Made by a program: the position numbers and the translations under genes. Positions 16,700-25,839 of a stretch of DNA of 64,000 bases are shown piece after piece; the first letter of the stretch is position 1; each line of letters starts with the position of its first letter. Origin of the DNA: JBEBVQ01 sp037190845. GTDB taxonomy: Bacteria; Bacteroidota; Bacteroidia; Chitinophagales; Chitinophagaceae. The stretch covers positions 6,721 to 70,720 of the forward strand of contig JBBCJI010000031.1 in the NCBI GenBank assembly GCA_037190845.1, given 5' to 3'. The notes below the pieces were generated by a model that was given only the letters and a program-made list of their open reading frames with translations, was not told the DNA's origin and searched no databases.

Positions 16700-18301
16700 T
16701 CAGCGAACGAGCACAAAATCTCCTTTCAGGCGCATGGCGCCACGGGTCTCGCTGACGCCTTCGATGAGATAAAAATAGGTACCTGCCGGTTGCGGCACAC
16801 CCTGGAAGTAACCGTCCCAACCCGTGCTGCCGGCATTTCCCTCGTAAACAGGTATACCCCAGCGGTTGAAGATCCTGAACGAGCGGATCATAAAATCGCA
16901 GTACACCAAGGGACGCATGAGATCGTTCCTGCCGTCGTAGTTCGGCGTAAAGGCGTTTGGGACAAACAGGCCCGGTTCGGGATCTGCGAAGACCGTGACC
17001 GTATCCGTGGCGCTGCATCCCTGCGCGTCTGTGACATGCACCGTAAACGTGGTGGTCTCGGGCGGGGTGATCGTGGCTACGGGTCCGGCAATAGTACTGT
17101 CGTCCAGGAACCGGCCCGGAGACCAGCGGTACTGTGCAAATCCGGCAGTAGCGGTAAGGCGGACCGAAGGCGAACTGCAATCGATCGCGTCGCCTGCTGC
17201 GCCGGCCGTCACGGTTACCGTGGTACGGGTATCCGTCTCCAGAGTGGCCGTATCTGCACATCCATTGACATCCGTCATGTACAGGGTGACGGTATGTATA
17301 CCGGCCTGTGCATAGGTATGCTCCACGGAATCTCCGGTGGCGGTATGGCCGTCGCCCAGGTCCCATGTATACTGCGTACCTGCGGAAGCACCTTCATAGA
17401 CGGCGTGCAGCAACACGCTGCCGCAGCCGGTGACCCGGGCATCTATGGCCACTTCCGGACTGCCGATCCTGATATAGACCGAATCGGAAGCGGTGCACAC
17501 TTGACGGAACTTTATATCGTCTATGACAAAATCATTTCCGTAAGGGTCCGTGTTCATGTCGAAAATACAGATGTTGGCTACCGTGCTGGTACCGCTGTTC
17601 CACTGGAGATGGAACTCCTGCCATTCGCCGGGCGTGGATGAAAGCAGCGTGGGGGCGCCAAGGAGCCTGCCGTTTATAGCAAAGCGCAGCACCGCCGGGC
17701 TGGCTTCGTGCGACGACGCAGCCCAGGCAGAAAAGTAATAGTCCGTATTCGGCTGTATATGGATGGTCTGGCACCAGACGCTCATACCGGAAGAGGGTGC
17801 CCCGTTCGCTACGAGCATCTGTCCCGCTCCGGTGGTATGATCGCCGAAAGAGGTGAAGCCGTAATAAGCCAGGGAAGGATCGTGTGTTATCGTATAATTA
17901 CCCTCCAGCAGCAGGCTGGTGTTGCCGCCGCCGCTGCGGTAGGTATAATCGCTGGTAAAACCGGTATTCCCGTTGCTGAAATCTCCGTTAACCACATAAT
18001 CGAAAGCGGAAAGCGCCTTAACGGTCAGACGATACAGCACAGGCGTATCTCCCATCGCAACCACCGGTTGCAATGCGCCGGGGTCAGATAATCCGGAAAC
18101 GGGAGTCCATTGTGTGTCGATCACTTCCATACCGGAGGCTTCTATAATTGTGGGTATAGACACGGTGCCGCCGGCGCAGGCGGTGAGTGTATCCGGCAGG
18201 AGCATACGGACGCAGGGCTGGGCCGATACCACTCCGGCTGAAAAAAGCAGCATGCAGCCTGCGGCCGCGATGTACCATGCGGTTTTGCCTCTTTTAGTCA
18301 T
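16700..18301 (-). CDS. secreted PKD protein with T9SS type B (gliding-motility-type) C-terminus
   Basis: A 533-residue protein. The signal peptide (AWYIAAAGCMLLFSAGVVSA) is followed by a jelly-roll-like stretch (VVNGDFSNGNTGFTSDYTYR), an HTY-type PKD domain (WDLGDGHTATGDSVEHTYAQ) and a second Ig-like domain. It ends with the gliding-motility-associated C-terminal domain: FVPNAFTPNYDGRNDLMRPL, FRIFNRWGIPVYEG, WDGYFQGVPQPAGTYFYLIE. That domain directs T9SS export without conventional cleavage at a type A site. The likely role is surface adhesion or matrix; no enzyme motif was seen. It is the last of four similar cargo genes on this strand, 82 bases from its neighbour. Confidence 0.85.
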   Translation of the reverse strand: MTKRGKTAWYIAAAGCMLLFSAGVVSAQPCVRMLLPDTLTACAGGTVSIPTIIEASGMEVIDTQWTPVSGLSDPGALQPVVAMGDTPVLYRLTVKALSAFDYVVNGDFSNGNTGFTSDYTYRSGGGNTSLLLEGNYTITHDPSLAYYGFTSFGDHTTGAGQMLVANGAPSSGMSVWCQTIHIQPNTDYYFSAWAASSHEASPAVLRFAINGRLLGAPTLLSSTPGEWQEFHLQWNSGTSTVANICIFDMNTDPYGNDFVIDDIKFRQVCTASDSVYIRIGSPEVAIDARVTGCGSVLLHAVYEGASAGTQYTWDLGDGHTATGDSVEHTYAQAGIHTVTLYMTDVNGCADTATLETDTRTTVTVTAGAAGDAIDCSSPSVRLTATAGFAQYRWSPGRFLDDSTIAGPVATITPPETTTFTVHVTDAQGCSATDTVTVFADPEPGLFVPNAFTPNYDGRNDLMRPLVYCDFMIRSFRIFNRWGIPVYEGNAGSTGWDGYFQGVPQPAGTYFYLIEGVSETRGAMRLKGDFVLVR

Positions 18302-18340
18302 AATAGTAGATAAAGCTTACAGATATTCTACAAAAGAAGA

Positions 18341-18376
18341 GCATGCCCTTTTACCCGGAGGGGGTAAAGGGCATGC
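18341..18376. terminator. hairpin between T9SS cargo genes
   Basis: GCATGCCCTTTTACCC and GGGGTAAAGGGCATGC form a near-perfect hairpin with a tight loop, 8 bases past the stop of the upstream minus-strand cargo gene. On the minus strand it is followed by TCTTCTTTT, which fits an intrinsic terminator. The gene at 16700-18301 therefore probably needs its own promoter. Confidence 0.65.
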
Positions 18377-18383
18377 ATCATTT

Positions 18384-20402
18384 TTATAGTTTGACAAATC
18401 GGAGGGAGCCCGGACTTTGCTGATCCGCTATCTTCAGAAAATATACACCCGGCTTCAGGGCGGATACGTCGATACCGTTGTTATAGGCAACGGCCGTCAG
18501 CACCTTACCCGTGAGATCGTAAAGTACCACCCGGTGGTCCGAAGTTATACCGGAGATCAGGAGCGTATTGCCAACGGGGTTGGGTACGACCTTCGGTACC
18601 GTAGCGTGGGTATTTTTCGGTACAGCCGTAGGGCCTCCCGCATGCATGCCGGTCAGCACAATGGTATCATTTACCGCATAAGGGCATACCGTATGGATGA
18701 CCAGTTCCGCATCATACTGTGCAGGCTGCGACGAGGCTACAGCTCCGAAGACGATGCCCACCTGCGCACTGTCGAGCGCTGCAACCGATACGGGTGTGTT
18801 GATGACCGTAAATTCGGTAGCTCCCGCTCCCAGCAGGGTTAACCCGATGCCGCCGATCGGCTGGGTAGCTATATAGTTCCGGATAGAAATCCAGATCGTA
18901 TCTGTGGCTGCCGTAGCGGATGTATTAAAGGTAAGCGAGGATGGATTAATGCTGTCGGCGGCGAAGGTCTGGCGGTATTCATAAGCGCCGACCGAAGGCG
19001 GATCGCAGCGGCCGGTTCCGTAGATGTCCGTTGTGATACCGGGATTGGAGGAGCCATAGACCGGCGTCTCACCGGCAACAATGACCGGGCTCCGATACTC
19101 CATCTCGAGCGTATCTACGATAGAGTTGGCATTGTACAGCGGCCATGTCGATTGCCAGCCGCTGAGATTCGGATATACGGACGATCCAAACATGAAAGCG
19201 CCGGAGGCGCCGTAGTATACGTTATTGTCCATATCCCAGGAAAATCCTGAAGGCGCCTGGAACGCATAGCTCGTGCTGCCGGACCCGGCCTGCACGATGT
19301 TGTTCACAAAGGCCATGTTGTCCGCCGAGGTAGTGAACTGGACACCTGCCACATCCGCATTATAGGTCTTGAAGGTGTTGTGGTAAAATTTGATATTGCT
19401 GGTCCTGTAAAAGATACCCAGCGCCGATTGCTCGGCAGTCATGTAGTTATTGGTCACCAGCGAAGTATTGAACTGGGTTCCGCCGGCAGCAGAAGGGAAT
19501 TCAACATACAACGGGACCCGCCAGCTATTGATATAGTTTCCGGAAAGCTCAAAGTCCCATGTGTTGATAAAACGAATGCCGTTTCCATTGAGCGGGGTCG
19601 CCATCGCAGTCGTGGGCATTCTCATATTGTCAAAGACGCAGTTTTTCACTTGTACGTCCCTGGTAAATTTCAGCTCCATGAAAGCGCTTGCCTGCTGTGC
19701 AAACTCGCAGCTGTCCACGATCAGCGTCTCTGCCGTGGCGTATTCGTCTTCACCGGTCATGGCGATACCTACCGCCCCGCCCCGGAAGGCACAGCGCTTA
19801 AAAGAAAGCTGGCTGCCGGGCGTAAGGGAAGGGATTCCGGAAAATGTCTGGCTGGATGCCACAAGCACCACAAACCGGGGATTACCACCGTACCCGGCCG
19901 CGTTGGCCGAAACCGAGTCCACGGAGAAGATGCAATTTTCGAAAGAAAGATTGGACGCATTGTCCTTGATCTGTATGGCAGACGTACTGCTGAAAAGTAT
20001 ACCGCTCATACTGTTATTGATATGCATGCCGCGGAACGTTATAAAGGTAGACCCGCGGAAATTGATGGCGCCGGATCCGGAAGAAGTGGGATCCTGCTTG
20101 TCAATCATACAATCGGCGGGGTTGCCGGTACTCCCCTGGAAGGTAACAACGGCAGTCGGACCCGTACCGGAAACAGCGTTTATGGTGACGCCTTCATGAT
20201 AAGTACCGCTGGCAACGGAGAAGACCACATTTCCCGAAACACCGCCGGCATGAAGCGCAGAGACGGCATCAGAAAAAGAAATGAAGTTCGTCGCCCCGGT
20301 ACCGTTCGGATCGATCGTGTAATTTCCGCTCATCTGGGCGCTTGCCGTGCGGGGCAGGCAGGAAATGAGCGACAATAGCATTAAGTAGCAGTAGTTTTTC
20401 AT
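18384..20402 (-). CDS. secreted beta-helix protein with T9SS type A sorting domain
   Basis: A 672-residue protein from the ATG at 20402 (MKNYCYLMLLSLISCLPRTA, a signal peptide ending ASAQ); the open frame extends upstream but overlaps the neighbour. Residues ~25-440 form a right-handed parallel beta-helix (FRGSTFITFRGMHINNSMSG, LSFENCIFSVD, VKNCVFDNMRM, YHNTFKTYNA, FVNNIVQAGSG) of the pectin-lyase-like NosD/Beta_helix type. A beta-sandwich (SLTFNTSATAATDTIWISIR) follows, then the C-terminal sorting domain KVVPNPVGNTLLISG to PGVYFLKIADQQ. No catalytic residues are evident, so binding rather than cleavage of polysaccharide is more likely. Confidence 0.85.
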   Translation of the reverse strand: MKNYCYLMLLSLISCLPRTASAQMSGNYTIDPNGTGATNFISFSDAVSALHAGGVSGNVVFSVASGTYHEGVTINAVSGTGPTAVVTFQGSTGNPADCMIDKQDPTSSGSGAINFRGSTFITFRGMHINNSMSGILFSSTSAIQIKDNASNLSFENCIFSVDSVSANAAGYGGNPRFVVLVASSQTFSGIPSLTPGSQLSFKRCAFRGGAVGIAMTGEDEYATAETLIVDSCEFAQQASAFMELKFTRDVQVKNCVFDNMRMPTTAMATPLNGNGIRFINTWDFELSGNYINSWRVPLYVEFPSAAGGTQFNTSLVTNNYMTAEQSALGIFYRTSNIKFYHNTFKTYNADVAGVQFTTSADNMAFVNNIVQAGSGSTSYAFQAPSGFSWDMDNNVYYGASGAFMFGSSVYPNLSGWQSTWPLYNANSIVDTLEMEYRSPVIVAGETPVYGSSNPGITTDIYGTGRCDPPSVGAYEYRQTFAADSINPSSLTFNTSATAATDTIWISIRNYIATQPIGGIGLTLLGAGATEFTVINTPVSVAALDSAQVGIVFGAVASSQPAQYDAELVIHTVCPYAVNDTIVLTGMHAGGPTAVPKNTHATVPKVVPNPVGNTLLISGITSDHRVVLYDLTGKVLTAVAYNNGIDVSALKPGVYFLKIADQQSPGSLRFVKL

Positions 20403-20526
20403 AAAAATTATATTTAGCTTCAAAAGTATCCTGTTGCATGCACCGTAATAATGCCAATTCAAATTCAGCGTGTATTGCGTACGATTCGGGAGGTGAGAAT
20501 TTAGTTTCGGTAATTTCAGCAGCCGT

Positions 20527-23457
20527 TTAACGCAGGAGATGAAAATTACCGCGTTCCAGATAAGGCTTGCCGCCGATACTGTATTCCAGCATATAGACAT
20601 AAGTACCCAGCATCGCCTCCCTGCCCTCAAAACTGCCATCCCATCCCCGGTATTTGTCCTCCGTATAGAAAACACGCTGTCCCCACCGGTTGAAGACGCT
20701 GAGCCGGAAGCCCTGCAGCTTCGCCGTATTCCCGAGCACCCGGAATACATCGTTCGTCCCGTCGTTGTTTGGCGTGAACGTATTGGGTACCCAGATATCA
20801 CAGAATATCTGCTTCACCTGCAGGGTATCTGAAGCGGCGCCGCATTTGTTGATGCCGGTCACCGTATAGGCACCGCCGAGGGTTACCACCAGCCGGCTGT
20901 CCGTGCTGCCGTCCGACCATACGAACGATTCGGCAAACAGGGATCGCGGCTGCAGCACGAGCGGCGTTTCCTCACAGACAACGGTATCGGATCCCAGAAA
21001 GACCTCGGGATCAGGGTAATGGCTAAGGGTCACCGTATCGCCGCCGGCACACCCGCCGTCCGCAGTCACCTGCACCCAGTATCTGCCGGGCGCCGCAACC
21101 TCAATGGCAGCGGTCGTATCGCCGGTGCTCCACAGGTAACGCGTGTTGCTGCCATAGCTGGCATCGAGGACGGCGACTTCGTTGCTGCAGATATCCCTGT
21201 TGGGCCCCAGCGAAACTTCCGGCGCGGGCACGGCCGTGACCACGATCGTATCACGTACGATACATCCTGAAACGTTGACCGTCAGTATGTATGTCCCGGA
21301 AGCCGCTGTCATGATATGGGAAGCGGTAGCGCCGGTATTCCATGTATATATGGCGCCGGGAACCTCTGCGCCGATCTCCGCCGGTACGAGACTGCAGATC
21401 GTGGTATCGGGTCCCAGGTCGAGCGCCGGGGTCGGTACGGCTGTTACCGTTATGGTATCGCTCCCGGTACAACCGTTCCTTTCCTCCCGGAGCCAGAAGC
21501 TGCCGCTGCGGTTCACGGTCATTTGCGGACCGGAAGTGCCGTCGCTCCAGAGATAAGCGGTAGCCGGTCCCGTACTCCCGGATAAAATCACCGGCAGGTC
21601 TTTATCACATAACACCCTGTCGGGGCCGAGGTCGGTTTCGGGGGGAGGCACCAGGGTCACGGTAATCGTATCTCCTTTTTTACAGCCTGCCGTGTCGGTC
21701 AGTTCTACCCAATAGGTACCGGAGCGTGTAACGGCAACCGATCCCGTTGCCGCGCCTGTGCTCCAACGATACGACATGCCGGGAGCAGCGGCCTGCAGCA
21801 GGACCGTATCTGAACAGGAAGTTATGTCTGCGCCAAGCTCCATATCCGGCAGCGGCTGTACCGCAACGTATACGGAATCCCTGCCGCTACCACAGAAATG
21901 GGAATTGCCTGTAACATCGAGGTGATACCATCCGGAGCCTGCGAGCGGAGTCTGCGGAATAATGGGGTTTTGCTGTATGCTCCGGAACCCGCCCGGTCCC
22001 GTCCACTCATACGAGCTGCCATGTACGGACCGCGCGAACAACTGAAGTGGTTCGCCCTCACACACCCTTCCGGCGCTGCTGGCAGCTTTGGCCGATACGC
22101 TGTTGTAATTACTGAAATAACCGTAGCTGTTGCCATGCGTGCCTTCATCCAGGATGCTTACATGAAATAACTCCGCGGCATTGGTGATCCGCAGGCTACC
22201 GCCCTGCGGCACCTGTGCGGAAAGATTGACCTGAGCCGTTTGCCATACTCCGCCGGTGCCCGGCACGGAAGAGAAAGCAGCCGTCAATGGCACGCCGTTG
22301 ACAAAAAAGCTTCCCTGGCCCCCGTTCCGGACCATCAGGTTGACGTGCAGCCGGTGATTTAGCGCGCGGACATAGGACACGGTATCGCTGCCGCTGCAAT
22401 CCATTTGCGGAAGTTGGGTGGCGCCCATTTCACAGCCTGCGCCGGTGAGGTGCCAGACAGCAACAGGCTCGCTGGCGCGTATATAGGTAGATGTCTGCCC
22501 GGGCGTTGCGGCCGCGGGAAGGCGGTAGGTGTCTCCCGCATTAATGGTCGCCGTCGCAACCGCGTTGCCATCACGGAATATTGCGGTGTTGTTCCGGGTA
22601 GCCGTAACAAACAACTGGTCGCCCGGCCCGTTCAGCAATCCGCTGTTAATGGCGATATACTCGGTGCCCAGCATATCCACAGGCACGATCTGGTCGCCGG
22701 TCAAATCTGCGCAACCGCCGGGGTACAGGGAAGACCGCAACAGATCGTCCTTTACGGTGATGGCTACCGGTTTGTCAGCTTCCACCCGGGAACCGGGAAG
22801 ATGGTCTGCTGCAGCAAGACTGTTTGCCGTAGCAGACCATGTTTGTCCGCTGTTGAGTGTAATGGTAACCGGCACGCCGGCGGTATGACCGCCCTGTAAA
22901 TTACTGCGTGGCGTTATAACTACCGTGGTGTTATCTTCTGTTGCCACAATATCAAAAGAGCTATACGGCAGGGGGATATACCCCGGCGTATGGTTAGGTA
23001 CATAGTTTTGTGAAGGAATGTAGAACGTACGACCTAAGGCGTTGGCGCCTTTCAGTGCAAAAATCTCCGGGTTGGCGACGATATTACCCGGCTGTATGCC
23101 CAGCACTTCATAATACGCCGAAACCGGAACGTCGGAAACGACCTTCAGCCCGTAGTTCAGCGCAGTAGCCGGCGGCTTGGTTTCCAGCATATCCACATAC
23201 GCAGTCAGATCCTCCTTATGGATGCTGTTGGCAGGAACCGTTATCGAGATCGGAGGCATCGGAGCGCCGGTAGCAGGTTGTGAGATGGTCACATTAGCAG
23301 CACGCGCATTCGTCATGATCACGATGCTGATGGGGCGGTCATTATAATTGCTTGATGCAGAAATCTCCGGGACAGCAAACCAGAACATGGTATCTGTCTG
23401 TGCCGGGCATAGCTCCGCCAGGACCATGATAAAGAGTATAGTTATACAGAAACGCAT
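20527..23457 (-). CDS. IgGFc-binding-domain adhesin with T9SS type B C-terminus
   Basis: A 976-residue protein. The signal peptide (RFCITILFIMVLAELCPA) is followed by a long N-terminal domain with MFWFAVPEISASSNYNDRPI, NYVPNHTPGYIPLPYSSFDI and VVITPRSNLQGGH, the pattern of IgGFc-binding N-terminal domains. Then come five or six Ig/Ig-like repeats of about 80 residues, each with a strand like YRWSTGAATGSVAVTRSGTY followed by WVELTDTAGCKKGDTITVT. It ends with the gliding-motility-associated domain (IWVPNTFTPNNDGTNDVFRV, FNRWGQRVFY, GWDGSFEGREAMLGTYVYML). It is probably a surface adhesin. It ends 124 bases before the beta-helix gene's start and starts 10 bases after the gene at 23468. Confidence 0.85.
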   Translation of the reverse strand: MRFCITILFIMVLAELCPAQTDTMFWFAVPEISASSNYNDRPISIVIMTNARAANVTISQPATGAPMPPISITVPANSIHKEDLTAYVDMLETKPPATALNYGLKVVSDVPVSAYYEVLGIQPGNIVANPEIFALKGANALGRTFYIPSQNYVPNHTPGYIPLPYSSFDIVATEDNTTVVITPRSNLQGGHTAGVPVTITLNSGQTWSATANSLAAADHLPGSRVEADKPVAITVKDDLLRSSLYPGGCADLTGDQIVPVDMLGTEYIAINSGLLNGPGDQLFVTATRNNTAIFRDGNAVATATINAGDTYRLPAAATPGQTSTYIRASEPVAVWHLTGAGCEMGATQLPQMDCSGSDTVSYVRALNHRLHVNLMVRNGGQGSFFVNGVPLTAAFSSVPGTGGVWQTAQVNLSAQVPQGGSLRITNAAELFHVSILDEGTHGNSYGYFSNYNSVSAKAASSAGRVCEGEPLQLFARSVHGSSYEWTGPGGFRSIQQNPIIPQTPLAGSGWYHLDVTGNSHFCGSGRDSVYVAVQPLPDMELGADITSCSDTVLLQAAAPGMSYRWSTGAATGSVAVTRSGTYWVELTDTAGCKKGDTITVTLVPPPETDLGPDRVLCDKDLPVILSGSTGPATAYLWSDGTSGPQMTVNRSGSFWLREERNGCTGSDTITVTAVPTPALDLGPDTTICSLVPAEIGAEVPGAIYTWNTGATASHIMTAASGTYILTVNVSGCIVRDTIVVTAVPAPEVSLGPNRDICSNEVAVLDASYGSNTRYLWSTGDTTAAIEVAAPGRYWVQVTADGGCAGGDTVTLSHYPDPEVFLGSDTVVCEETPLVLQPRSLFAESFVWSDGSTDSRLVVTLGGAYTVTGINKCGAASDTLQVKQIFCDIWVPNTFTPNNDGTNDVFRVLGNTAKLQGFRLSVFNRWGQRVFYTEDKYRGWDGSFEGREAMLGTYVYMLEYSIGGKPYLERGNFHLLR

Positions 23458-23467
23458 AGCCGCTTTT

Positions 23468-24958
23468 TTACTTTTTGATCAGGTGCCCGGCATACGTATT
23501 ATCGCCGTCCGTAATACTCAAAAGATATACCCCTTCGGCCCGGCCGGTCAGGTCCACGGTAAACGTCTGATCGCCAAGCTGCGTCCGGGTTTCCAGGGTC
23601 TGGCCCAGCAGATTGGTCAGGCGGAGTGAAGCCTGTTGCAGCGGCTGGCGGACCATCACTGTAAATACACCGTTTCCGGGGTTTGGGTAAATGCGCAGCC
23701 TGCTGCCGTCCGCAGCCTCCGGAACCCCGGACGACGGCGCCAGGATGACGGGATAACAGCCGGAAGTATCACTGCAGCCGCCCGTGGTGATCGCCACGGC
23801 AAAAAGCCCGGAGGTAGTCGCTGTATAATCCCGGCCGGTAGCTCCGGGGATCATGCGCAGGTTATCATTGCAATCGAGCCACTGGTAAGCCGCATTGTCT
23901 TCCTGAGCTGTTAGCACGGGACCGGACTGGGTAACGATCGTGTCTATCTGTCTGATGGAAAGATCGAGATGTACCATGCTATCGCAGTTGCCGGTAGCGG
24001 AAGCAAAGATTTCGTCATAACCGCCGGCGGCCGTCAGTGTCTGCGTGCCGAACAGGTAGACGCCGCCCGGACATATCGTGTCCGCTTTCACGGAAAATAT
24101 CGAATCGCAGGTGCGGAAACCGGCCACAGCGGACCAGGCGCTCGTATCGCCGGGTGCGCATACCGCACGCACATACCAGTCGTAATCACTGGCAGCGCGG
24201 AGATTATTCAGCGCATATGGTGTTGCGGAAGCCCAGGCATCGGCGCCTGTGAGCAGCGGATCAAAACCAGGAATGCTGTATCTCACCTGCCATTGGGCGG
24301 CTGTACCTGCCTGGGTCCAATCCAGCAGCGCCGTATTGGCCTTTATGTCCGCCGAGCTGAGTGTAGCCGGCGCAACGCAACTTGGCGGAAGCGTATAGTA
24401 TATTTCCATCCGGATACCATCAGCTAGCTCGGTAGTTCCGTATTCCGTAGCCGGCCCCACTTCGATATTATCAGGAGAATGAAGTGACTTCAGCGTCACT
24501 GTTGCTGTGCCAATCGACGAGATATATGGCGTACCTGTTCCCATACGGGACTGACCACCGCCTTCCAGGCGCGCCAGTATACCGATCTTCTGACCGGCCT
24601 GAACGGGTATGTTCACTGTCTGGATCACATTAAAGGGCGCATTGGCTATGTATTGCAGCGAAGTGATGTTGGTCGACCAGTTAGGGCCGTCTGCCGGGAC
24701 TGCGTCGTTAATCCGGATCACATGAATAAACTGTGGTTCGAATCCGTATCCTGCTTCTTCCGGTATCCGCAGGCCGGTAATGGTAAAGTCCACGGGCGCT
24801 TCAAACCATACGCCGGGCGTTTGAAAAAAATCGGGGAAGCCGAACAGGTGCGGACCTATCGGTATCATAGTCTGTGACCGGCCTTCAAAGCAGGACATCC
24901 CCAGACCGAATCCAAATACATAAACGAATAAACGAAAATATTTAATCTTCATAAACAT
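23468..24958 (-). CDS. secreted fibronectin-type protein with T9SS type A sorting domain
   Basis: A 496-residue protein from 24958 (or the ATG two codons later, MKIKYFRLFVYVFGFG). The signal peptide ends near GRSQT. The first ~190 residues form a jelly-roll-like domain (VWFEAPVDFTITGLRIPEEA). A fibronectin type III domain follows (LSSADIKANTALLDWTQAGT to DYDWYVRAVCAPGDTSAWSA), then a cysteine-bearing Ig-like segment (CDSIFSVKADTICPGGVYLF; YQWLDCNDN). The C-terminal sorting domain reads IYPNPGNGVFTVMVRQPLQQ to AEGVYLLSITDG. It is the first gene of a probable two-gene unit with the IgGFc-type adhesin, only 10 bases apart. Confidence 0.82.
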   Translation of the reverse strand: MFMKIKYFRLFVYVFGFGLGMSCFEGRSQTMIPIGPHLFGFPDFFQTPGVWFEAPVDFTITGLRIPEEAGYGFEPQFIHVIRINDAVPADGPNWSTNITSLQYIANAPFNVIQTVNIPVQAGQKIGILARLEGGGQSRMGTGTPYISSIGTATVTLKSLHSPDNIEVGPATEYGTTELADGIRMEIYYTLPPSCVAPATLSSADIKANTALLDWTQAGTAAQWQVRYSIPGFDPLLTGADAWASATPYALNNLRAASDYDWYVRAVCAPGDTSAWSAVAGFRTCDSIFSVKADTICPGGVYLFGTQTLTAAGGYDEIFASATGNCDSMVHLDLSIRQIDTIVTQSGPVLTAQEDNAAYQWLDCNDNLRMIPGATGRDYTATTSGLFAVAITTGGCSDTSGCYPVILAPSSGVPEAADGSRLRIYPNPGNGVFTVMVRQPLQQASLRLTNLLGQTLETRTQLGDQTFTVDLTGRAEGVYLLSITDGDNTYAGHLIKK

Positions 24959-25107
24959 AAGGGTTATTTAATTCTGAATGACACAGGATCGTTCGTAGGA
25001 ACAACCTGTTTCAAAATTAAAATAACCGGGAAGGCCTTATGAATACAATTCAGATTTGAGGGATTATACTCCGGAAACGGCCGGCGTCAGTTTAATTCCG
25101 GCAATAA

Positions 25108-25839
25108 TCATTTTGCCCGGTCCGCCAGCGTCTGCAACAATTTTTCCTTGTTCCGCCTGGAAACATCCACAAGCGCTCCGTTTTCCATTTCAACAAGATA
25201 GCCGTCTTTATGGAGGAACCTGGTGACATAATCCAGATTAATAATATGCGAATTATGGCAGCGGAAAAAATGGTCCGGAGAAAGCTTCTGCTCCATCTGG
25301 CCGATATTGCGGGAGACGGTTACCTTTTCATTTTTGACCGTATGTAACTGGCAATAACTGCCCATGCCGGTGACGTGTATGATGTCCTCTTCGTCCAGGA
25401 AAATGAATCCGTTCTGGGTAGGCAACTGTATTCTGGTATTGGCATGCGGATTTTCCTTTTCCCGCAGCAGCAACTGTTTGCGGGCGCCTTCCACGGCCAT
25501 GATAAATTCAGCGGGGTCTATCGGCTTGAGAAGATAATCTATAGCCTTCATTTTCAGTGCCTTAAAAGCATACTCGGAAGACCCGGTAGTAAAAATCACT
25601 TCAAAAGCGTTCGTCGGGAATATCTCCATCACCTGCAGGCCGTTCATCACAGGCATATCCACATCGAGGAATACCAGGTCTGGCTTGTGCTGGTTGATGG
25701 TTTGCACTGCCTGCAGGCCGTCCGTCGCTATGCCCAGCAGCTCCACATCCGGCGCAAACTGCCGGAGGAGCGCCTGCAGCACTTTTATAGCCGCCAGTTC
25801 ATCATCAATGATTATTGCCCTGATTGGCTTCATACCCAT
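25108..25839 (-). CDS. LytTR-type response regulator
   Basis: A 243-residue protein. The receiver domain (residues ~4-118) has IIIDDE, the phosphoacceptor aspartate in PDLVFLDVDMPVMNG, the TTGSSEYAFKALK switch region and the conserved lysine in LLKPIDP. The C-terminal LytTR DNA-binding domain (~135-243) has FIFLDEEDIIHVTGMGSYCQ and FFRCHNSHIINLDYVTRFL. Start 25839 or the ATG at 25833 (MKPIRAIIIDDE). It overlaps the end of the kinase gene by about 35 bases, a strong sign of cotranslation and pairing. Target promoters are unknown; the neighbouring T9SS cargo genes are candidates by position only. Confidence 0.92.
   Translation of the reverse strand: MGMKPIRAIIIDDELAAIKVLQALLRQFAPDVELLGIATDGLQAVQTINQHKPDLVFLDVDMPVMNGLQVMEIFPTNAFEVIFTTGSSEYAFKALKMKAIDYLLKPIDPAEFIMAVEGARKQLLLREKENPHANTRIQLPTQNGFIFLDEEDIIHVTGMGSYCQLHTVKNEKVTVSRNIGQMEQKLSPDHFFRCHNSHIINLDYVTRFLHKDGYLVEMENGALVDVSRRNKEKLLQTLADRAK

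Noticed and set aside
16239..17366. A 375-codon frame on the minus strand overlapping the PKD protein gene
   Set aside because: It is in a different frame of the same strand as a gene with a clear signal peptide and sorting domain, and is Arg-rich in the way frameshifted reading is.
19380..20378. A 332-codon plus-strand frame opposite the beta-helix protein
   Set aside because: Antisense of a gene with unmistakable beta-helix repeats; no recognisable domain.
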